Counted from the stretch's first letter, positions 43,675 through 52,728 are shown. The stretch: 64,000 nt of DNA from JAWXBK01 sp040878185 (GCA_040878185.1 JBBDMS010000037.1:1-64000), one strand, 5' to 3'. Notes: generated by a model from the letters alone, not told the origin. Program-made: numbers and translations.

Positions 43675-45130
43675 GGATCGTCTCCGGATTTTGACCCAGC
43701 GCGCGGTCCGGATCGAAATAATGCGCGGGAAGATCGACGCCGCGCGTCTTGAGATTCTCCATGAATTTCGGCCTGATGCCGGTGGCGCGGAACTCGCCGT
43801 GGATTGTCCCGTCAGGATCGGCGTGACGGCGGATGAAGCGGAAGATCTCCTGCGTCTGGATGACCTCGCCTTCCATTCCGGTAATTTCGGTGACGCTCAT
43901 GATGCGGCGGCGACCGTCGCTGAGGCGCTGTAGCTGCACCACCACATCGAGCGCTGACGCGATCTGGGTGCGCATACCGCGCAGAGGAATATCGAGGCCG
44001 GCCATGCTGACCATCTGCTCGAGGCGGCTGATCGCGTCGCGCGGTGTATTCGCGTGGATCGTCGTCATCGAGCCGTCATGGCCCGTGTTCATGGCCTGAA
44101 GCATGTCGAAGGCTTCGCCGGACCGCACCTCGCCGACGATGATCCGGTCCGGTCGCATACGCAGCGAGTTCTTGACCAGCTCGCGCTGCGCGATTTCGCC
44201 GCGCCCTTCGATATTCGCCGGTCTCGTCTCGAGGCGTACAACATGGATCTGCTGAAGTTGTAATTCGGCGGCATCTTCGATGGTAACGACGCGCTCGCGC
44301 TCGTCGATGAACCGCGACATCGCGTTGAGCAAGGTCGTCTTGCCCGAACCGGTACCACCGGAAATCAGGATGTTCAATCGACTGCGCACGATGGCAGCCA
44401 GAAGATCGGCGATCTCCGGCGTCAGCGAATTGTTCTCGATCAGTGAATCGAGCGTATAGGGCCGCGCCGCAAATTTACGGATCGACATGATCGGGCCGTC
44501 GATTGCGACCGGCGGGATTGCGACGTTGACGCGTGAACCGTCCGGCAGCCGGGCATCGACCATGGGCTGCGATTCGTCCACGCGCCGGCCGATCCGCGAC
44601 ACGATCTTCATGATGATACGAAGAAGATGCTTGTCGTCCTGAAAATGGACCGGTGTCAGTTCGAGTATGCCGGCGCGCTCGATAAACACCTGTTTGTGCG
44701 TATTGATCAGAATATCGTTGATCGTCGGATCCTTGAGCAACGGCTCGAGCGGCCCAAGTCCGACCATTTCATCGATGACATCGCCGACGATCTGCTGTTG
44801 CTCGCGAAGATTGAGCTGCACCTTTTCGGTTTTCAGCAATTCGCGAACCAGCGTTCCAATCTGCTCGCGGAACTCGTCGGGCTCGAGCTTTTCGATGGCG
44901 GAGAGGTTGATTTCCTCAAGCAGCCTGTGGTGGAGGCGGACCTTGATCGCCGTGTAGGTCGGCAAGGACGCCATGCGCTGCGGGCTCGGCGCTTCGTCCG
45001 AACGGATCGATGACGGCGACTGCGCGGGCGTCGGTGCCGCCAGTTGCGGGCCCGCCTGCAATTTCATGACAGAATTCGCGTCGGCCGTACTTCCGGCAGC
45101 GCCCGAGAATTTCTTGAATCGACCCAGCAT
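43661..45130 (-). CDS. cpaF: Pilus assembly ATPase CpaF/TadA
   Basis: The 489-residue hexameric secretion ATPase powers pilus polymerisation. Walker A is ISGGTGSGKTTLLNAMSRF, the Asp box is VVTIEDAAELQLQ, and Walker B and the His box are in RPDRIIVGEVRSGEAFDMLQ and GSMTTIHANTPRDAI. The N-terminal region has the usual helical N-domain (HHRLLEEINLSAIEKL). It lies between tadZ and tadB. Confidence 0.96.
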   Translation of the reverse strand: MLGRFKKFSGAAGSTADANSVMKLQAGPQLAAPTPAQSPSSIRSDEAPSPQRMASLPTYTAIKVRLHHRLLEEINLSAIEKLEPDEFREQIGTLVRELLKTEKVQLNLREQQQIVGDVIDEMVGLGPLEPLLKDPTINDILINTHKQVFIERAGILELTPVHFQDDKHLLRIIMKIVSRIGRRVDESQPMVDARLPDGSRVNVAIPPVAIDGPIMSIRKFAARPYTLDSLIENNSLTPEIADLLAAIVRSRLNILISGGTGSGKTTLLNAMSRFIDERERVVTIEDAAELQLQQIHVVRLETRPANIEGRGEIAQRELVKNSLRMRPDRIIVGEVRSGEAFDMLQAMNTGHDGSMTTIHANTPRDAISRLEQMVSMAGLDIPLRGMRTQIASALDVVVQLQRLSDGRRRIMSVTEITGMEGEVIQTQEIFRFIRRHADPDGTIHGEFRATGIRPKFMENLKTRGVDLPAHYFDPDRALGQNPETIRAIR

Positions 45131-45145
45131 ACCAACCTCGTCCTG

Positions 45146-46399
45146 TTACTCTTTCGGTACCATCGCCTGGACCGGCACGACACGTTTCAGGCTTTCGCGA
45201 ACGAACTTGCGTACCGCCTTCGCGATGCTGCTGCGTCGTTTGACGTCGCGCAGCGGCACGCCCCGATTGATCGCCTCGAGAACCACCCGTTCTTCGTCGG
45301 GTACGATAAAGTCGATCTGCCGCGCGATCGCCCGTTCGGCCTCACGCTGACTGAGACTGCGCTGCCAGAACTGCCGGGGCTGGCGGTTGGCAACGATGAC
45401 GAGGTTAAGCCCGCCCAGCCCGGCACTGCTCAGCGACACCAGGAGCTGGCGGGTCTGGCGAACGGTCGGATAGGTAAGACGGCTCACCAGGAACACGACG
45501 TCGCTGCCCGACAGGACGAACGATTCCCACTGTGCCCAGGCCAGCGGCAGGTCGATCACGACATAGTCGTACATCTCACACGCAACGCCCAGGACAGATC
45601 CCAGGATTTCGCTGTTGACGGCGTCGTGGCTGATGAGCTGATTGGGCGCGGCCAGCACTTCGATGCCACTCGGGTGTTGCATCGCCATGGCGCGCAAGAG
45701 CTGCGGATCGAGCCTTTGGGGAAAGCGGGAAATTTCCAGCAGATCGAAGGTCGGCTCGAGATCGAGATAGATCGACGCATTGCCGGATTGAAAATCGAGG
45801 TCGACGAGCAGGACCGAAGGGCGCTTTTCCTTGCCGCCGGGATTCGCCAGCTCGTAGGCGGTCTGGATCGCCAGCGTGGTCGCACCGAGCCCCCCCGATG
45901 GCCGGATGAAACTCAAAACCGTTGCCGGCTTCTTTTCGCCTTCCCGGGCTCCCACAACCGGGCGATGCCGCGCCGTGCGAAGCGCCGTCACGAGATCGTC
46001 GTGGCGCATCGGCTGCGGCAGGAAGTCGGCGAGCGGCATACGTACCAGCATACGCATCGCTTCGACGCTGCTCGATTTCGATGTCACCACGACAGGCCGG
46101 CCGCCGGCATGGGAGACAAGATTATTCAAGGCGGCCATGTCGCCGCCATCCTCGAGATTTACCTCGACGAACAGCATGTCGACGTTCTCGGAATGCAGCA
46201 GGCGCTCGAGATGGCGCGGCAGCGTTCCGCTCAGAACCCCAAGATCGACATCGCCGGCTTCGTCGCACGCCGCGCGGAGGGCGCGTTCCGCTTCTTCGTC
46301 CTGGACCACGGCATGCAGCCGAATCTTGCCCCGATGTGCTGCGCCCTTCCTCAGCGGCATCCGCTTGCCTCGTTCCGGTCCTGTCAGGCCTTCCGGCAT
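45146..46399 (-). CDS. cpaE: CpaE/TadZ ParA-like pilus localisation ATPase
   Basis: The 417-residue protein has an N-terminal receiver-like domain (about 20-140) and a ParA/MinD-type domain. The nucleotide loop is FIRPSGGLGATTLAIQTAYE, where Ala replaces the Lys of GK[ST] as in TadZ proteins, and LLVDLDFQSGNASIYLDLEP follows. TadZ marks the pilus site in the cell. I use the ATG at 46397-46399, which has GGAG 10 bases upstream; a TTG at 46471 would give a longer N terminus without a clear fold. It starts 235 bp after the lipoprotein gene stop. Confidence 0.88.
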   Translation of the reverse strand: MPEGLTGPERGKRMPLRKGAAHRGKIRLHAVVQDEEAERALRAACDEAGDVDLGVLSGTLPRHLERLLHSENVDMLFVEVNLEDGGDMAALNNLVSHAGGRPVVVTSKSSSVEAMRMLVRMPLADFLPQPMRHDDLVTALRTARHRPVVGAREGEKKPATVLSFIRPSGGLGATTLAIQTAYELANPGGKEKRPSVLLVDLDFQSGNASIYLDLEPTFDLLEISRFPQRLDPQLLRAMAMQHPSGIEVLAAPNQLISHDAVNSEILGSVLGVACEMYDYVVIDLPLAWAQWESFVLSGSDVVFLVSRLTYPTVRQTRQLLVSLSSAGLGGLNLVIVANRQPRQFWQRSLSQREAERAIARQIDFIVPDEERVVLEAINRGVPLRDVKRRSSIAKAVRKFVRESLKRVVPVQAMVPKE

Positions 46400-46634
46400 A
46401 AAACAGAAACTCCACGCACCGCCGATCGATGGGCCCACCGGGGGTGCAGCCGGAATGGGCGAAAACGGCAAAAATGGTTCGGCCGCGACCGTCGCAAAAC
46501 GACGGTCGAGAGGGATGGCTCAGCGACGATCGACGACCGCGAACATACGATCGTTGCTGGATCGAGGATAACTTCGAAGCGACGTTCGGGGCCCATGGCG
46601 GTTCCTCTCGGTTCGCTGCCGAAGGATCTGCGGT

Positions 46635-46922
46635 TTAGACGCCCCCGCCTGACACCGAACTCGTCGTCCGCAACGCTACCGGCGGCTCAACCGTATCCGT
46701 CTCGTAGCGCACGTAGGCGCCTACCGCACGCTTGCCGTCCATGGGAATGTCGGTGTTCTGTGCACCGGGCGGATTCGGGTCGATGACCATGACCGCAGAG
46801 TTTTGCGCATCGGCATCGGCGTACGTGGGATAGACATGATTGGGGCCGGAAAACGTGCAGGCGGCAAGCAGAGCGCCGGCGAGCAGCAACAGTGGCAGAC
46901 TTGGCATCGTTTTGTGCCTCAT
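46635..46922 (-). CDS. Small lipoprotein in the cpaD position of the tad operon
   Basis: The 95-residue protein has a lipoprotein signal (SLPLLLLAGALLAACTFSGP) followed by a short soluble part with no family I recognise (PNPPGAQNTDIPMDGKRAVG). Its ATG overlaps the secretin stop by 4 bp, so it is a coupled operon member. In related operons a larger CpaD lipoprotein of about 200 residues sits here. It may be a shortened CpaD or an unrelated replacement acting at the secretin. Confidence 0.75.
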   Translation of the reverse strand: MRHKTMPSLPLLLLAGALLAACTFSGPNHVYPTYADADAQNSAVMVIDPNPPGAQNTDIPMDGKRAVGAYVRYETDTVEPPVALRTTSSVSGGGV

Positions 46923-48367
46923 TTGATGATGTATCCGAATTGTCCGCTGAGGCCACCGGACGATCCGACTGCGTCATCGGGCATGGATGTCTGGACATAA
47001 TCGTCGTCGTCGCTATGACCTTCGGTGCGACCGAGCAGGAAAAGTTCGGCATCGGTTGGCAGAATGACGCTGTCGGTCGGCAGCGCAAGCTCGTCGGGTG
47101 AGCGAGCCGGCTGGACCAGGCGCGGCGTCACGACGATGACCAGTTCCGTTTCATTCCGCTGGTAGCCGCGGCTGCTGAACAGCAAGCCGAGAATCGGGAT
47201 ATCCGACAGCCACGGCAATCCGTCGACGGCATCCTGGAAGTCGCTCTGCAACAGACCCGCGATCGCAAAACTCTGGCCGTCGCGCAGCTCGATGGTGGTT
47301 TTCGCCCGCCGCGTCGACAAACCGGGAATCACGACATCGTTGGTCTGTACCACGATGGATGCATCGATTCGGCTGACTTCCGGCGCGACCTCGAGATTGA
47401 TCAGATCCTTGCCGATCACGGTCGGCGTGAACCCGAGCCCGACACCGAACTCCTTGAACTCGACTGTGATCGTGTCGTTGTCCTGGGCGACCGGAATCGG
47501 GAACTCGCCGCCGGCAAGAAAGAATGCCGTGTCGCCGGAGAGTGCCACCAGATTCGGTTCGGCCAGTGTCCGGACCAGTCCGCGACGCTCCAGGGCCCGG
47601 AACGTCGACAGCATGTCGAATCCATTGGTGTTTATCTGTGTGGTAGCCACACCGAAAGCGACGCCTGCAGCCGGTAGCGGCAATGCGCCGGTTGTTACCA
47701 GCGTGAACGCATCGCCGCCCGCATCGATAATGTTGCCGATGCCAAGCTCTCGAACGGCCGAGCGATTCACTTCGGCAAACCGCACCTGCAACATGACCTG
47801 CTGGCTGCCCTCGACGGTCATCGAGTTGGTGACCGCGTCCGGCGCATAGCGCAGCGCAATCTCCATCGCCTCTGTCGCACGCGCACTGGTCGAAACCGAT
47901 CCCGAGATGAGGATGCTGCCATTGGCGCTCCGGACCTCGATATTCTCGTCCGGCATCACCTCGTGCAGTTTTGCCTTCAGCCCCGCAACATCGTACGATA
48001 CGACGATATCGACCACGGCCATGAGCTCGCGGTTCTCGCCGTAGATCGTGAGGTTGGTTGCCCCCAGTGTCCGGCCGAGAATGTAAATCGTCTGATTGGT
48101 CAGCGCGAGCACGTCGGCGACCTCGGGGTTGCCGACCAGCAGTTCCTTGAACGGTTGATCGACCTGGATCAGTTCGGATTTGTTGATCGGAACGACGAAT
48201 TCGCCCGCATGGATTGCAGGACCGCTCTCGACGGTGACCGAAACCTGGGCCGCCGCCGGGTACACCGCGAGCAGCACCACAAGAACCGGCGCCACGAGCG
48301 CGGCGAGCAGCCATCGACCGAACAATCGCGCATAACGGGACCGTTCGCTAATCCGGCCGATTGTCAT
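46919..48367 (-). CDS. cpaC: Pilus secretin CpaC/RcpA
   Basis: The 482-residue outer-membrane secretin has a signal peptide (VLVVLLAVYPAAAQVSV), a BON-like region at about 95-180, and the secretin domain with EPNLVALSGDTAFFLAGGEF, EFGVGLGFTPTVIGKDLINL and TTIELRDGQSFAIAGLLQSD. The C terminus has the usual GYQRNETELVIVVTPRLVQP. It overlaps cpaB and the small lipoprotein gene by 4 bp each. Confidence 0.95.
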   Translation of the reverse strand: MTIGRISERSRYARLFGRWLLAALVAPVLVVLLAVYPAAAQVSVTVESGPAIHAGEFVVPINKSELIQVDQPFKELLVGNPEVADVLALTNQTIYILGRTLGATNLTIYGENRELMAVVDIVVSYDVAGLKAKLHEVMPDENIEVRSANGSILISGSVSTSARATEAMEIALRYAPDAVTNSMTVEGSQQVMLQVRFAEVNRSAVRELGIGNIIDAGGDAFTLVTTGALPLPAAGVAFGVATTQINTNGFDMLSTFRALERRGLVRTLAEPNLVALSGDTAFFLAGGEFPIPVAQDNDTITVEFKEFGVGLGFTPTVIGKDLINLEVAPEVSRIDASIVVQTNDVVIPGLSTRRAKTTIELRDGQSFAIAGLLQSDFQDAVDGLPWLSDIPILGLLFSSRGYQRNETELVIVVTPRLVQPARSPDELALPTDSVILPTDAELFLLGRTEGHSDDDDYVQTSMPDDAVGSSGGLSGQFGYIIK

Positions 48368-49287
48368 GGCATCACCTGACCTGTCCCATTGACACGGTAT
48401 TCCTGGCGCGCTGTCCCGCGCGTGATGCCGATTGAACCGAACTCCTCGGCGGGCTCTGTGATCATCACCGTCGGCGTCGGGACGGGTGCCGGCGGCGGCG
48501 CCAGCGCATCCGTGTCGTCCTCGAGTTCGGCGACGACCGGCGGCGGCGTGATGTTTGCTTCGCTGATGTTGAGATCGCGCAATGAAATGGTGCGCGTTTC
48601 CTCGGATGCCACGTTTTCAACGTCGCGCAGCGCCAGGGAAATCGTTCCTACCGTCGAGGCCAGCGTAATCTTTTGTGCCTGCTCGACGGTCACTTCGATC
48701 GTGACCGCCTTTACGACGTCGGCCGTGCCCTCGTCCGGCTGATCGGCCTTCTGATCGATGCCAAGCACCGTGATGTTCTGCAGCAGAACGTCGGTTATCG
48801 GCTGGTTTTTGATAATCTCGCGCGTCAGCAGCAGATCGACCCGATCGTTTGGCAACACGAAACCGGCGACGCCCAGCACGTCATTGACGCGGATTGTCAT
48901 CGCCCGCATGCCTGCGGAAATGATGGTCGACAGCGAGGCGCGCTGACCCGGGCCGGTGATCTTTGAGGCCAGGATCGGTTCGTTCGCCTCGATCGATTGC
49001 AGGACGACGCGCGGCTCTTCGTCGCTGATGACTTCTTCGATGGTCGTGAACGTGCCTTCTGGCACCAACCCGGCGGGCCACTCGACGATTCTCACATGCT
49101 CGCGCTCGAGCTTGTTGCCGAAGCGCAAAGGCGTTGCCGCGACGACGACCGTGGTGGTCGTAATCTCGGGTTCATCGGCCGGCGCCCGATCGGCGATCTG
49201 CCCCGAAATCCAGCTTCGCGCCATCACGACTGCACCTGCAGCCAGGACGAGCGCGACGAGGATCATAATGATAGCTCTGCCTCTCAT
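48364..49287 (-). CDS. cpaB: Pilus assembly protein CpaB/RcpC
   Basis: The 307-residue protein has an N-terminal membrane anchor (IIMILVALVLAAGAVVMARS), a SAF domain (ATPLRFGNKLEREHVRIVEW, MRAMTIRVNDVLGVAGFVLP) and a C-terminal beta domain (EVTVEQAQKITLASTVGTIS). CpaB works with the CpaC secretin in Flp pilus assembly. It lies 250 bp after the pilin gene. Confidence 0.94.
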   Translation of the reverse strand: MRGRAIIMILVALVLAAGAVVMARSWISGQIADRAPADEPEITTTTVVVAATPLRFGNKLEREHVRIVEWPAGLVPEGTFTTIEEVISDEEPRVVLQSIEANEPILASKITGPGQRASLSTIISAGMRAMTIRVNDVLGVAGFVLPNDRVDLLLTREIIKNQPITDVLLQNITVLGIDQKADQPDEGTADVVKAVTIEVTVEQAQKITLASTVGTISLALRDVENVASEETRTISLRDLNISEANITPPPVVAELEDDTDALAPPPAPVPTPTVMITEPAEEFGSIGITRGTARQEYRVNGTGQVMP

Positions 49288-49492
49288 CTCGCCACCCCCG
49301 CAGAGATCGCCCCGTTATAGCGTTCTCGCGTTCCCCGAAGCTGTCATGCCAGGGATGCTGTCTTCGGCTCCCGGAACCTCGCGAAGAAAGTCGAATCGCG
49401 CGATTCGAGTGGCCGAACCCAACCCCGGTCCGAACCGCTCAAACGAACTGGTTGCGACGCCCTGCTTCCGACACGCCTCGTGCAGCCGGGAC

Positions 49493-49519
49493 GACCCCGA
49501 CGCGCAACGCGTCAGGGTC
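49493..49519. terminator. Strong hairpin between flp and cpaB
   Basis: Two 12-base arms (49493-49504 and 49508-49519) pair with one G-T wobble on the - strand around a 3-base loop, beginning 19 bases after the flp stop. No T run follows. It probably stabilises the short pilin message or partly stops transcription, keeping pilin far above the assembly proteins. Position and stem are visible; the role is inference. Confidence 0.6.
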
Positions 49520-49537
49520 TCCAGGCGACATCGAAGA

Positions 49538-49732
49538 TCAAGTAGCGTTGACGGTAGCGCTTGTGAGCGCATTCCACTGGCTCTCGACCCAACCGCCAAC
49601 ACCGGTAATCAGGCCAATAACGAGCACAGTGATGAGGCCGATCAGGATCGAATACTCGATCAGCGAGGCTCCGGATTCGTCCTTCACGAAACGCCGAAGC
49701 ATGAAGCGAGCCGCAACAATCAGGTTCGACAT
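49538..49732 (-). CDS. Flp/Fap-type pilin
   Basis: The 64-residue prepilin has a short basic leader and the Flp signature DESGASLIEYSILIGLITVL, with cleavage expected after Gly and Glu-Tyr at +5/+6. The rest is one long hydrophobic helix and a short polar tail. GGGGGAG lies 9 bases before the ATG. It is the major structural subunit of the pilus encoded downstream. Confidence 0.95.
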   Translation of the reverse strand: MSNLIVAARFMLRRFVKDESGASLIEYSILIGLITVLVIGLITGVGGWVESQWNALTSATVNAT

Positions 49733-49838
49733 GGTTCTTTACTCCCCCAGCGGTTACAGCTTCCCGTTGATCACGAGTTTGTGAGCAACCAGAGAAACCA
49801 TGAGTGGTTCGCAACCGCATCGCGAACCGCTACGACCC

Positions 49839-49851
49839 GAACTTAAAGTTC
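49839..49851. promoter_or_regulatory. 13-bp palindrome upstream of flp
   Basis: GAACTT-A-AAGTTC is a perfect inverted repeat about 107 bases upstream of the flp start. Its - strand includes TTGAAC, which could serve as a -35 element. It may be an operator for the pilus operon. Confidence 0.35.
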
Positions 49852-50006
49852 AAGGTGAGCAAACGCTAACATATTGATGATTAAGGAGGGAGGCGAAAAA
49901 GGTATTATGTCGGATGGGATGAAGCGCGATCTGGGCAGGCTGGGAGCCTACCAAGATTTATCCTCTTGTTGCCGAAAGCGTGAACGGGAGGGCATATTAT
50001 CCTATG

Positions 50007-50036
50007 TTTAGATGGAAGTATTGCCGCTTTTATAAT
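50007..50036 (+). promoter_or_regulatory. Candidate promoter for the PAP2 gene
   Basis: TTTAGA (50007-50012) and a perfect TATAAT (50031-50036) are 18 bases apart. RNA would begin near 50043, giving a leader of about 100 bases. Confidence 0.45.
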
Positions 50037-50144
50037 ATTGTTATGTAAATTGAGTATGGCTTGATGCAGGACAAGGCCTGATCGCCATGAAATTGGTATG
50101 GCGCAACCTGTGCCATTTCTGCAACAGACTGAAATGGGCCAAAA

Positions 50145-51278
50145 ATGCCGGAAATCGTTGTGACCCCGACGGTACCTGCCCCTGCCCTCACATGGGGTCG
50201 CCGGATCCAGACGGCGCTAGCGACGTCCTTCCGCCAGCATGCCGGGCCGATCGGCATCGTCGCCGGATTTCTCGTAGCCGGGTTCGTTGCGGGTGCCGCG
50301 CATGGCCTTTCGCCGCTGACGGCAATCGGCCTCTACATGCCAACCTACATCAAGTTTCTGCCCTTCTCCCTGGCCCTCATTCTGGCCTGGCACGCGTCCT
50401 ACATCATTCTCGTCCTGCGGCCGGGGCGGCCTTTGACCGCGTTCGTTCACGAACTTCGCAACGAGTATCTGACGATCGAGCGCCTCGCCGTCGCTTTGCC
50501 GGTGCTGCTCCTAATGCCGCTGTTCGGCGGCGTCTTCACCTTGTTCAAGTCGATCATCCCGACGCTCAATCCCTTCTCCTGGGATCCGCTGTTCGCGCAA
50601 TGGGACGCATGGCTGCATTTCGGTTACGCGCCATGGGAACTGCTGCAGCCGCTGTTCGGCCATCCCTTCGCCACGCGCGTCCTTAACTGGCTCTATAATT
50701 TTTGGTTCTTCCCGCTCTGGTTCGTCTGGGTCTGGCAGGCTTTCAGCCTGCGCGACCGGCATCTCCGGCTGCAGTACTTTTATAGCCTTTTCCTGACCTG
50801 GATTCTTTTCGGCGTGGTCGTCGCTACTTACTTCTCGTCGGGAGGGCCCTGCTATTATGGCCGGCTGGTCGATGGTCCCGATCCCTTTGCGCCGCTGATG
50901 GGCTATCTCGGCATAGCGAACGAACAATATGAAGTCTGGGCCCTGATGGCGCAGGGGCTGCTCTGGGATTATTACTCTGCCGGTGAAATTCAGCTGGGTG
51001 GCGGCATCGCGGCGATGCCGAGCATGCATGTGGCCATGGTGTTCATCTTCGTGCTGCTCGGATTTCGCACCGCCCGCTGGCTCGGGTGGCTCTGCCTTGC
51101 ATATTTTGTCGCCGTCCTCATGGGATCGGTACACTTGGCCTGGCACTATGCGATCGACGGCTATGCCGGCGCGATCGGCGCCACCGTCATCTGGTGGGGA
51201 TCGGGGCGGCTTGCCGCTTTGACGCATCCGCGACAATCGGGGCGCGCTCTGCCTGTATCGAGCGAGAGCGGCGCCTAG
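50145..51278 (+). CDS. PAP2-superfamily membrane protein (inositolphosphotransferase-like)
   Basis: The 377-residue protein has about eight membrane helices. The PAP2-type motifs are GGIAAMPSMHVAMVFIF and GSVHLAWHYAIDGYAGAIGA, in which Ser-x-His and the second His with Asp form the phosphotransfer site. The first Lys/Arg motif is not obvious. The arrangement resembles Aur1/Ipt1-type inositolphosphotransferase-like bacterial proteins more than soluble phosphatases. It may move or remove a lipid head group. It faces away from the pilus operon and converges on the aminotransferase gene 9 bp away. Confidence 0.8.
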   Translation: MPEIVVTPTVPAPALTWGRRIQTALATSFRQHAGPIGIVAGFLVAGFVAGAAHGLSPLTAIGLYMPTYIKFLPFSLALILAWHASYIILVLRPGRPLTAFVHELRNEYLTIERLAVALPVLLLMPLFGGVFTLFKSIIPTLNPFSWDPLFAQWDAWLHFGYAPWELLQPLFGHPFATRVLNWLYNFWFFPLWFVWVWQAFSLRDRHLRLQYFYSLFLTWILFGVVVATYFSSGGPCYYGRLVDGPDPFAPLMGYLGIANEQYEVWALMAQGLLWDYYSAGEIQLGGGIAAMPSMHVAMVFIFVLLGFRTARWLGWLCLAYFVAVLMGSVHLAWHYAIDGYAGAIGATVIWWGSGRLAALTHPRQSGRALPVSSESGA

Positions 51279-51287
51279 CGCATTCGT

Positions 51288-52490
51288 TCAAGCGGCCGCG
51301 CGGCCGATGTCTGCTGCTGTGGCCGTGACCGTCTCGCGCAGATATTCCTGCGCCGCCGCGACGCCGCTGCCGGGTTCGATCGCAATCGCGGCATCGCGCA
51401 TGGCCATCTCGGCACCGGCGATGCCGGTCAGGATCAGCGGCGCATTCATGTCGCCGAGATGACCGATCCGAAACACACGGCCCGCAAGCCTCGAAAGACC
51501 CCCGCCGAGGCAGATGTCGTAGCGCTCATAGGCGAAGCGCACGACCGCAACTGCATCGCTTCCTTCGGGCACGACGATCGCGCTGACCGTGTCGGAATAC
51601 CAATGCGGCGCCTTGGCGCATAGCGGGAGACCCCAGGCGGCAACCGCCCTGCGCACCGCCTCGGCCATCCGATGATGGCGGGCAAAGACATTCGCGAGCC
51701 CTTCCTCGAGCAGCAGGTCGACCGACGCGCGCAACCCGCGGATCAGCGTCATCGGCGGCGTGTAGGGAAAATATCCGTCACGGTTCATCCGCATCATGTC
51801 GCCGAAATCGAAAAAGCTGCACGGCAGCGTCGCGGTTTCGCGCGCGGCCAGGGCTTTCGGACCGACCGCAACGATGGCGAGACCGGTGGGCAGCATGAAC
51901 CCCTTCTGCGACCCCGACACCGCGACGTCGACGCCCCATTCGTCCATGCGAAAATCGATTGAGCCGATCGAACTCACACCGTCGACCAGCAGCAGGGCCG
52001 GATGTCCGGCGTCGTCGAGCACGCGGCGCATTGCGGCCACGTCGCTGGTTACACCGGTCGCGGTTTCGTTGTGACAGACCAGGACCGCCTTGATGCGATG
52101 TGCTTTGTCGGCGAGGAGACGCGCGGCCATCGCGTCGATGGGCACCCCGCATCCCCATTCGGCATCGATCGCGTCGACCTCGAGTCCGTGCCGCCGGCAG
52201 AGCTCGACCCAGAGATGGCTGAACTGACCGAACTGCGCGGCAAGCACGCGATCGCCGGGCGACAGGGTATTGCCGATCGCCGCTTCCCAGCCGCCGGTGC
52301 CGGATGCCGGGAACAGGAAAATCTGACCGTTCCGGGTTTTGAACACCCGTTTCAGATCCTCGAACAGCGGCAGGGTGAAGGCCGGCAGATCGGGTGCGCG
52401 CTGATCCTCCATCGGGATCGCCATCGCCTGGCGAACCCGCTCGGGAATGTTGGTCGGGCCGGGAATGAACAGAAACTTTCGTCCGGGCAT
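51288..52490 (-). CDS. Serine-glyoxylate aminotransferase (class V)
   Basis: The 400-residue PLP enzyme has the Lys motif in VDVAVSGSQKGFMLPTGLAI, the N-terminal IPGPTNIPERVRQAMAIPME and FLFPASGTGGWEAAIGNTLS, and C-terminal SRLAGRVFRIGHLGDMNAP. These match SgaA/AGT-type enzymes, which transfer the amino group of serine to glyoxylate in the serine cycle or photorespiration-like metabolism. An IclR regulator gene is divergent from it with a palindrome between them. Confidence 0.88.
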   Translation of the reverse strand: MPGRKFLFIPGPTNIPERVRQAMAIPMEDQRAPDLPAFTLPLFEDLKRVFKTRNGQIFLFPASGTGGWEAAIGNTLSPGDRVLAAQFGQFSHLWVELCRRHGLEVDAIDAEWGCGVPIDAMAARLLADKAHRIKAVLVCHNETATGVTSDVAAMRRVLDDAGHPALLLVDGVSSIGSIDFRMDEWGVDVAVSGSQKGFMLPTGLAIVAVGPKALAARETATLPCSFFDFGDMMRMNRDGYFPYTPPMTLIRGLRASVDLLLEEGLANVFARHHRMAEAVRRAVAAWGLPLCAKAPHWYSDTVSAIVVPEGSDAVAVVRFAYERYDICLGGGLSRLAGRVFRIGHLGDMNAPLILTGIAGAEMAMRDAAIAIEPGSGVAAAQEYLRETVTATAADIGRAAA

Positions 52491-52581
52491 CGTCCCCTCC
52501 TCGGTCGGGCCGAGCGCGTCGCCGGCCGCGCATCACGTGAACCGGCGTCTTCCCGCCGGCCGATATCAAATCCTACAATAC

Positions 52582-52594
52582 GGAATGACATTCC
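52582..52594. promoter_or_regulatory. Palindrome, likely IclR operator
   Basis: GGAATG-A-CATTCC is a perfect inverted repeat in the 238-bp region between the aminotransferase and the IclR regulator. IclR-family sites often have the form TGGAA...TTCCA, and this one is close to it. It lies 92 bases before the aminotransferase ATG. Confidence 0.5.
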
Positions 52595-52728
52595 ACAATG
52601 CGATATTACGTCGCGCCATACCGCTCGCGCCCGGGCTCGCGTAACATCAACCCCTTGGTCTGGCGACTTTTCTGGTCGACGACCGACCGATCGATCCGAT
52701 CGGGCCAACAGGGGAGCCTTGCCGCATC

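Larger units (their letters stand above)
49733..50144. other. 412-bp divergent region, AT-rich right half
   Basis: No convincing gene is present. Next to flp are two inverted repeats (49806-49812 with 49822-49828, and 49839-49851), probably leader or operator elements. From about 49852 to 50080 the sequence is markedly AT-richer than anything else in the window. A candidate promoter for the PAP2 gene lies at 50007-50036. A 34-codon frame at 49907-50011 lacks a well-placed ribosome site. Confidence 0.6.

Noticed and set aside
49315..49602. 95-codon - strand frame between cpaB and flp
   Set aside because: It overlaps the Flp pilin gene and the hairpin, has no ribosome site and no recognisable features.
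49907..50011. 34-codon + strand frame in the AT-rich region
   Set aside because: The purine-rich GGAGGGAGG is too far upstream and the peptide has no known motif; too little support for a gene call.
51293..51306. CGGCCGCGCGGCCG palindrome near the end of the aminotransferase gene
   Set aside because: It is inside the coding end (Ala-rich codons) and can arise from codon use in GC-rich DNA; no T tract follows.
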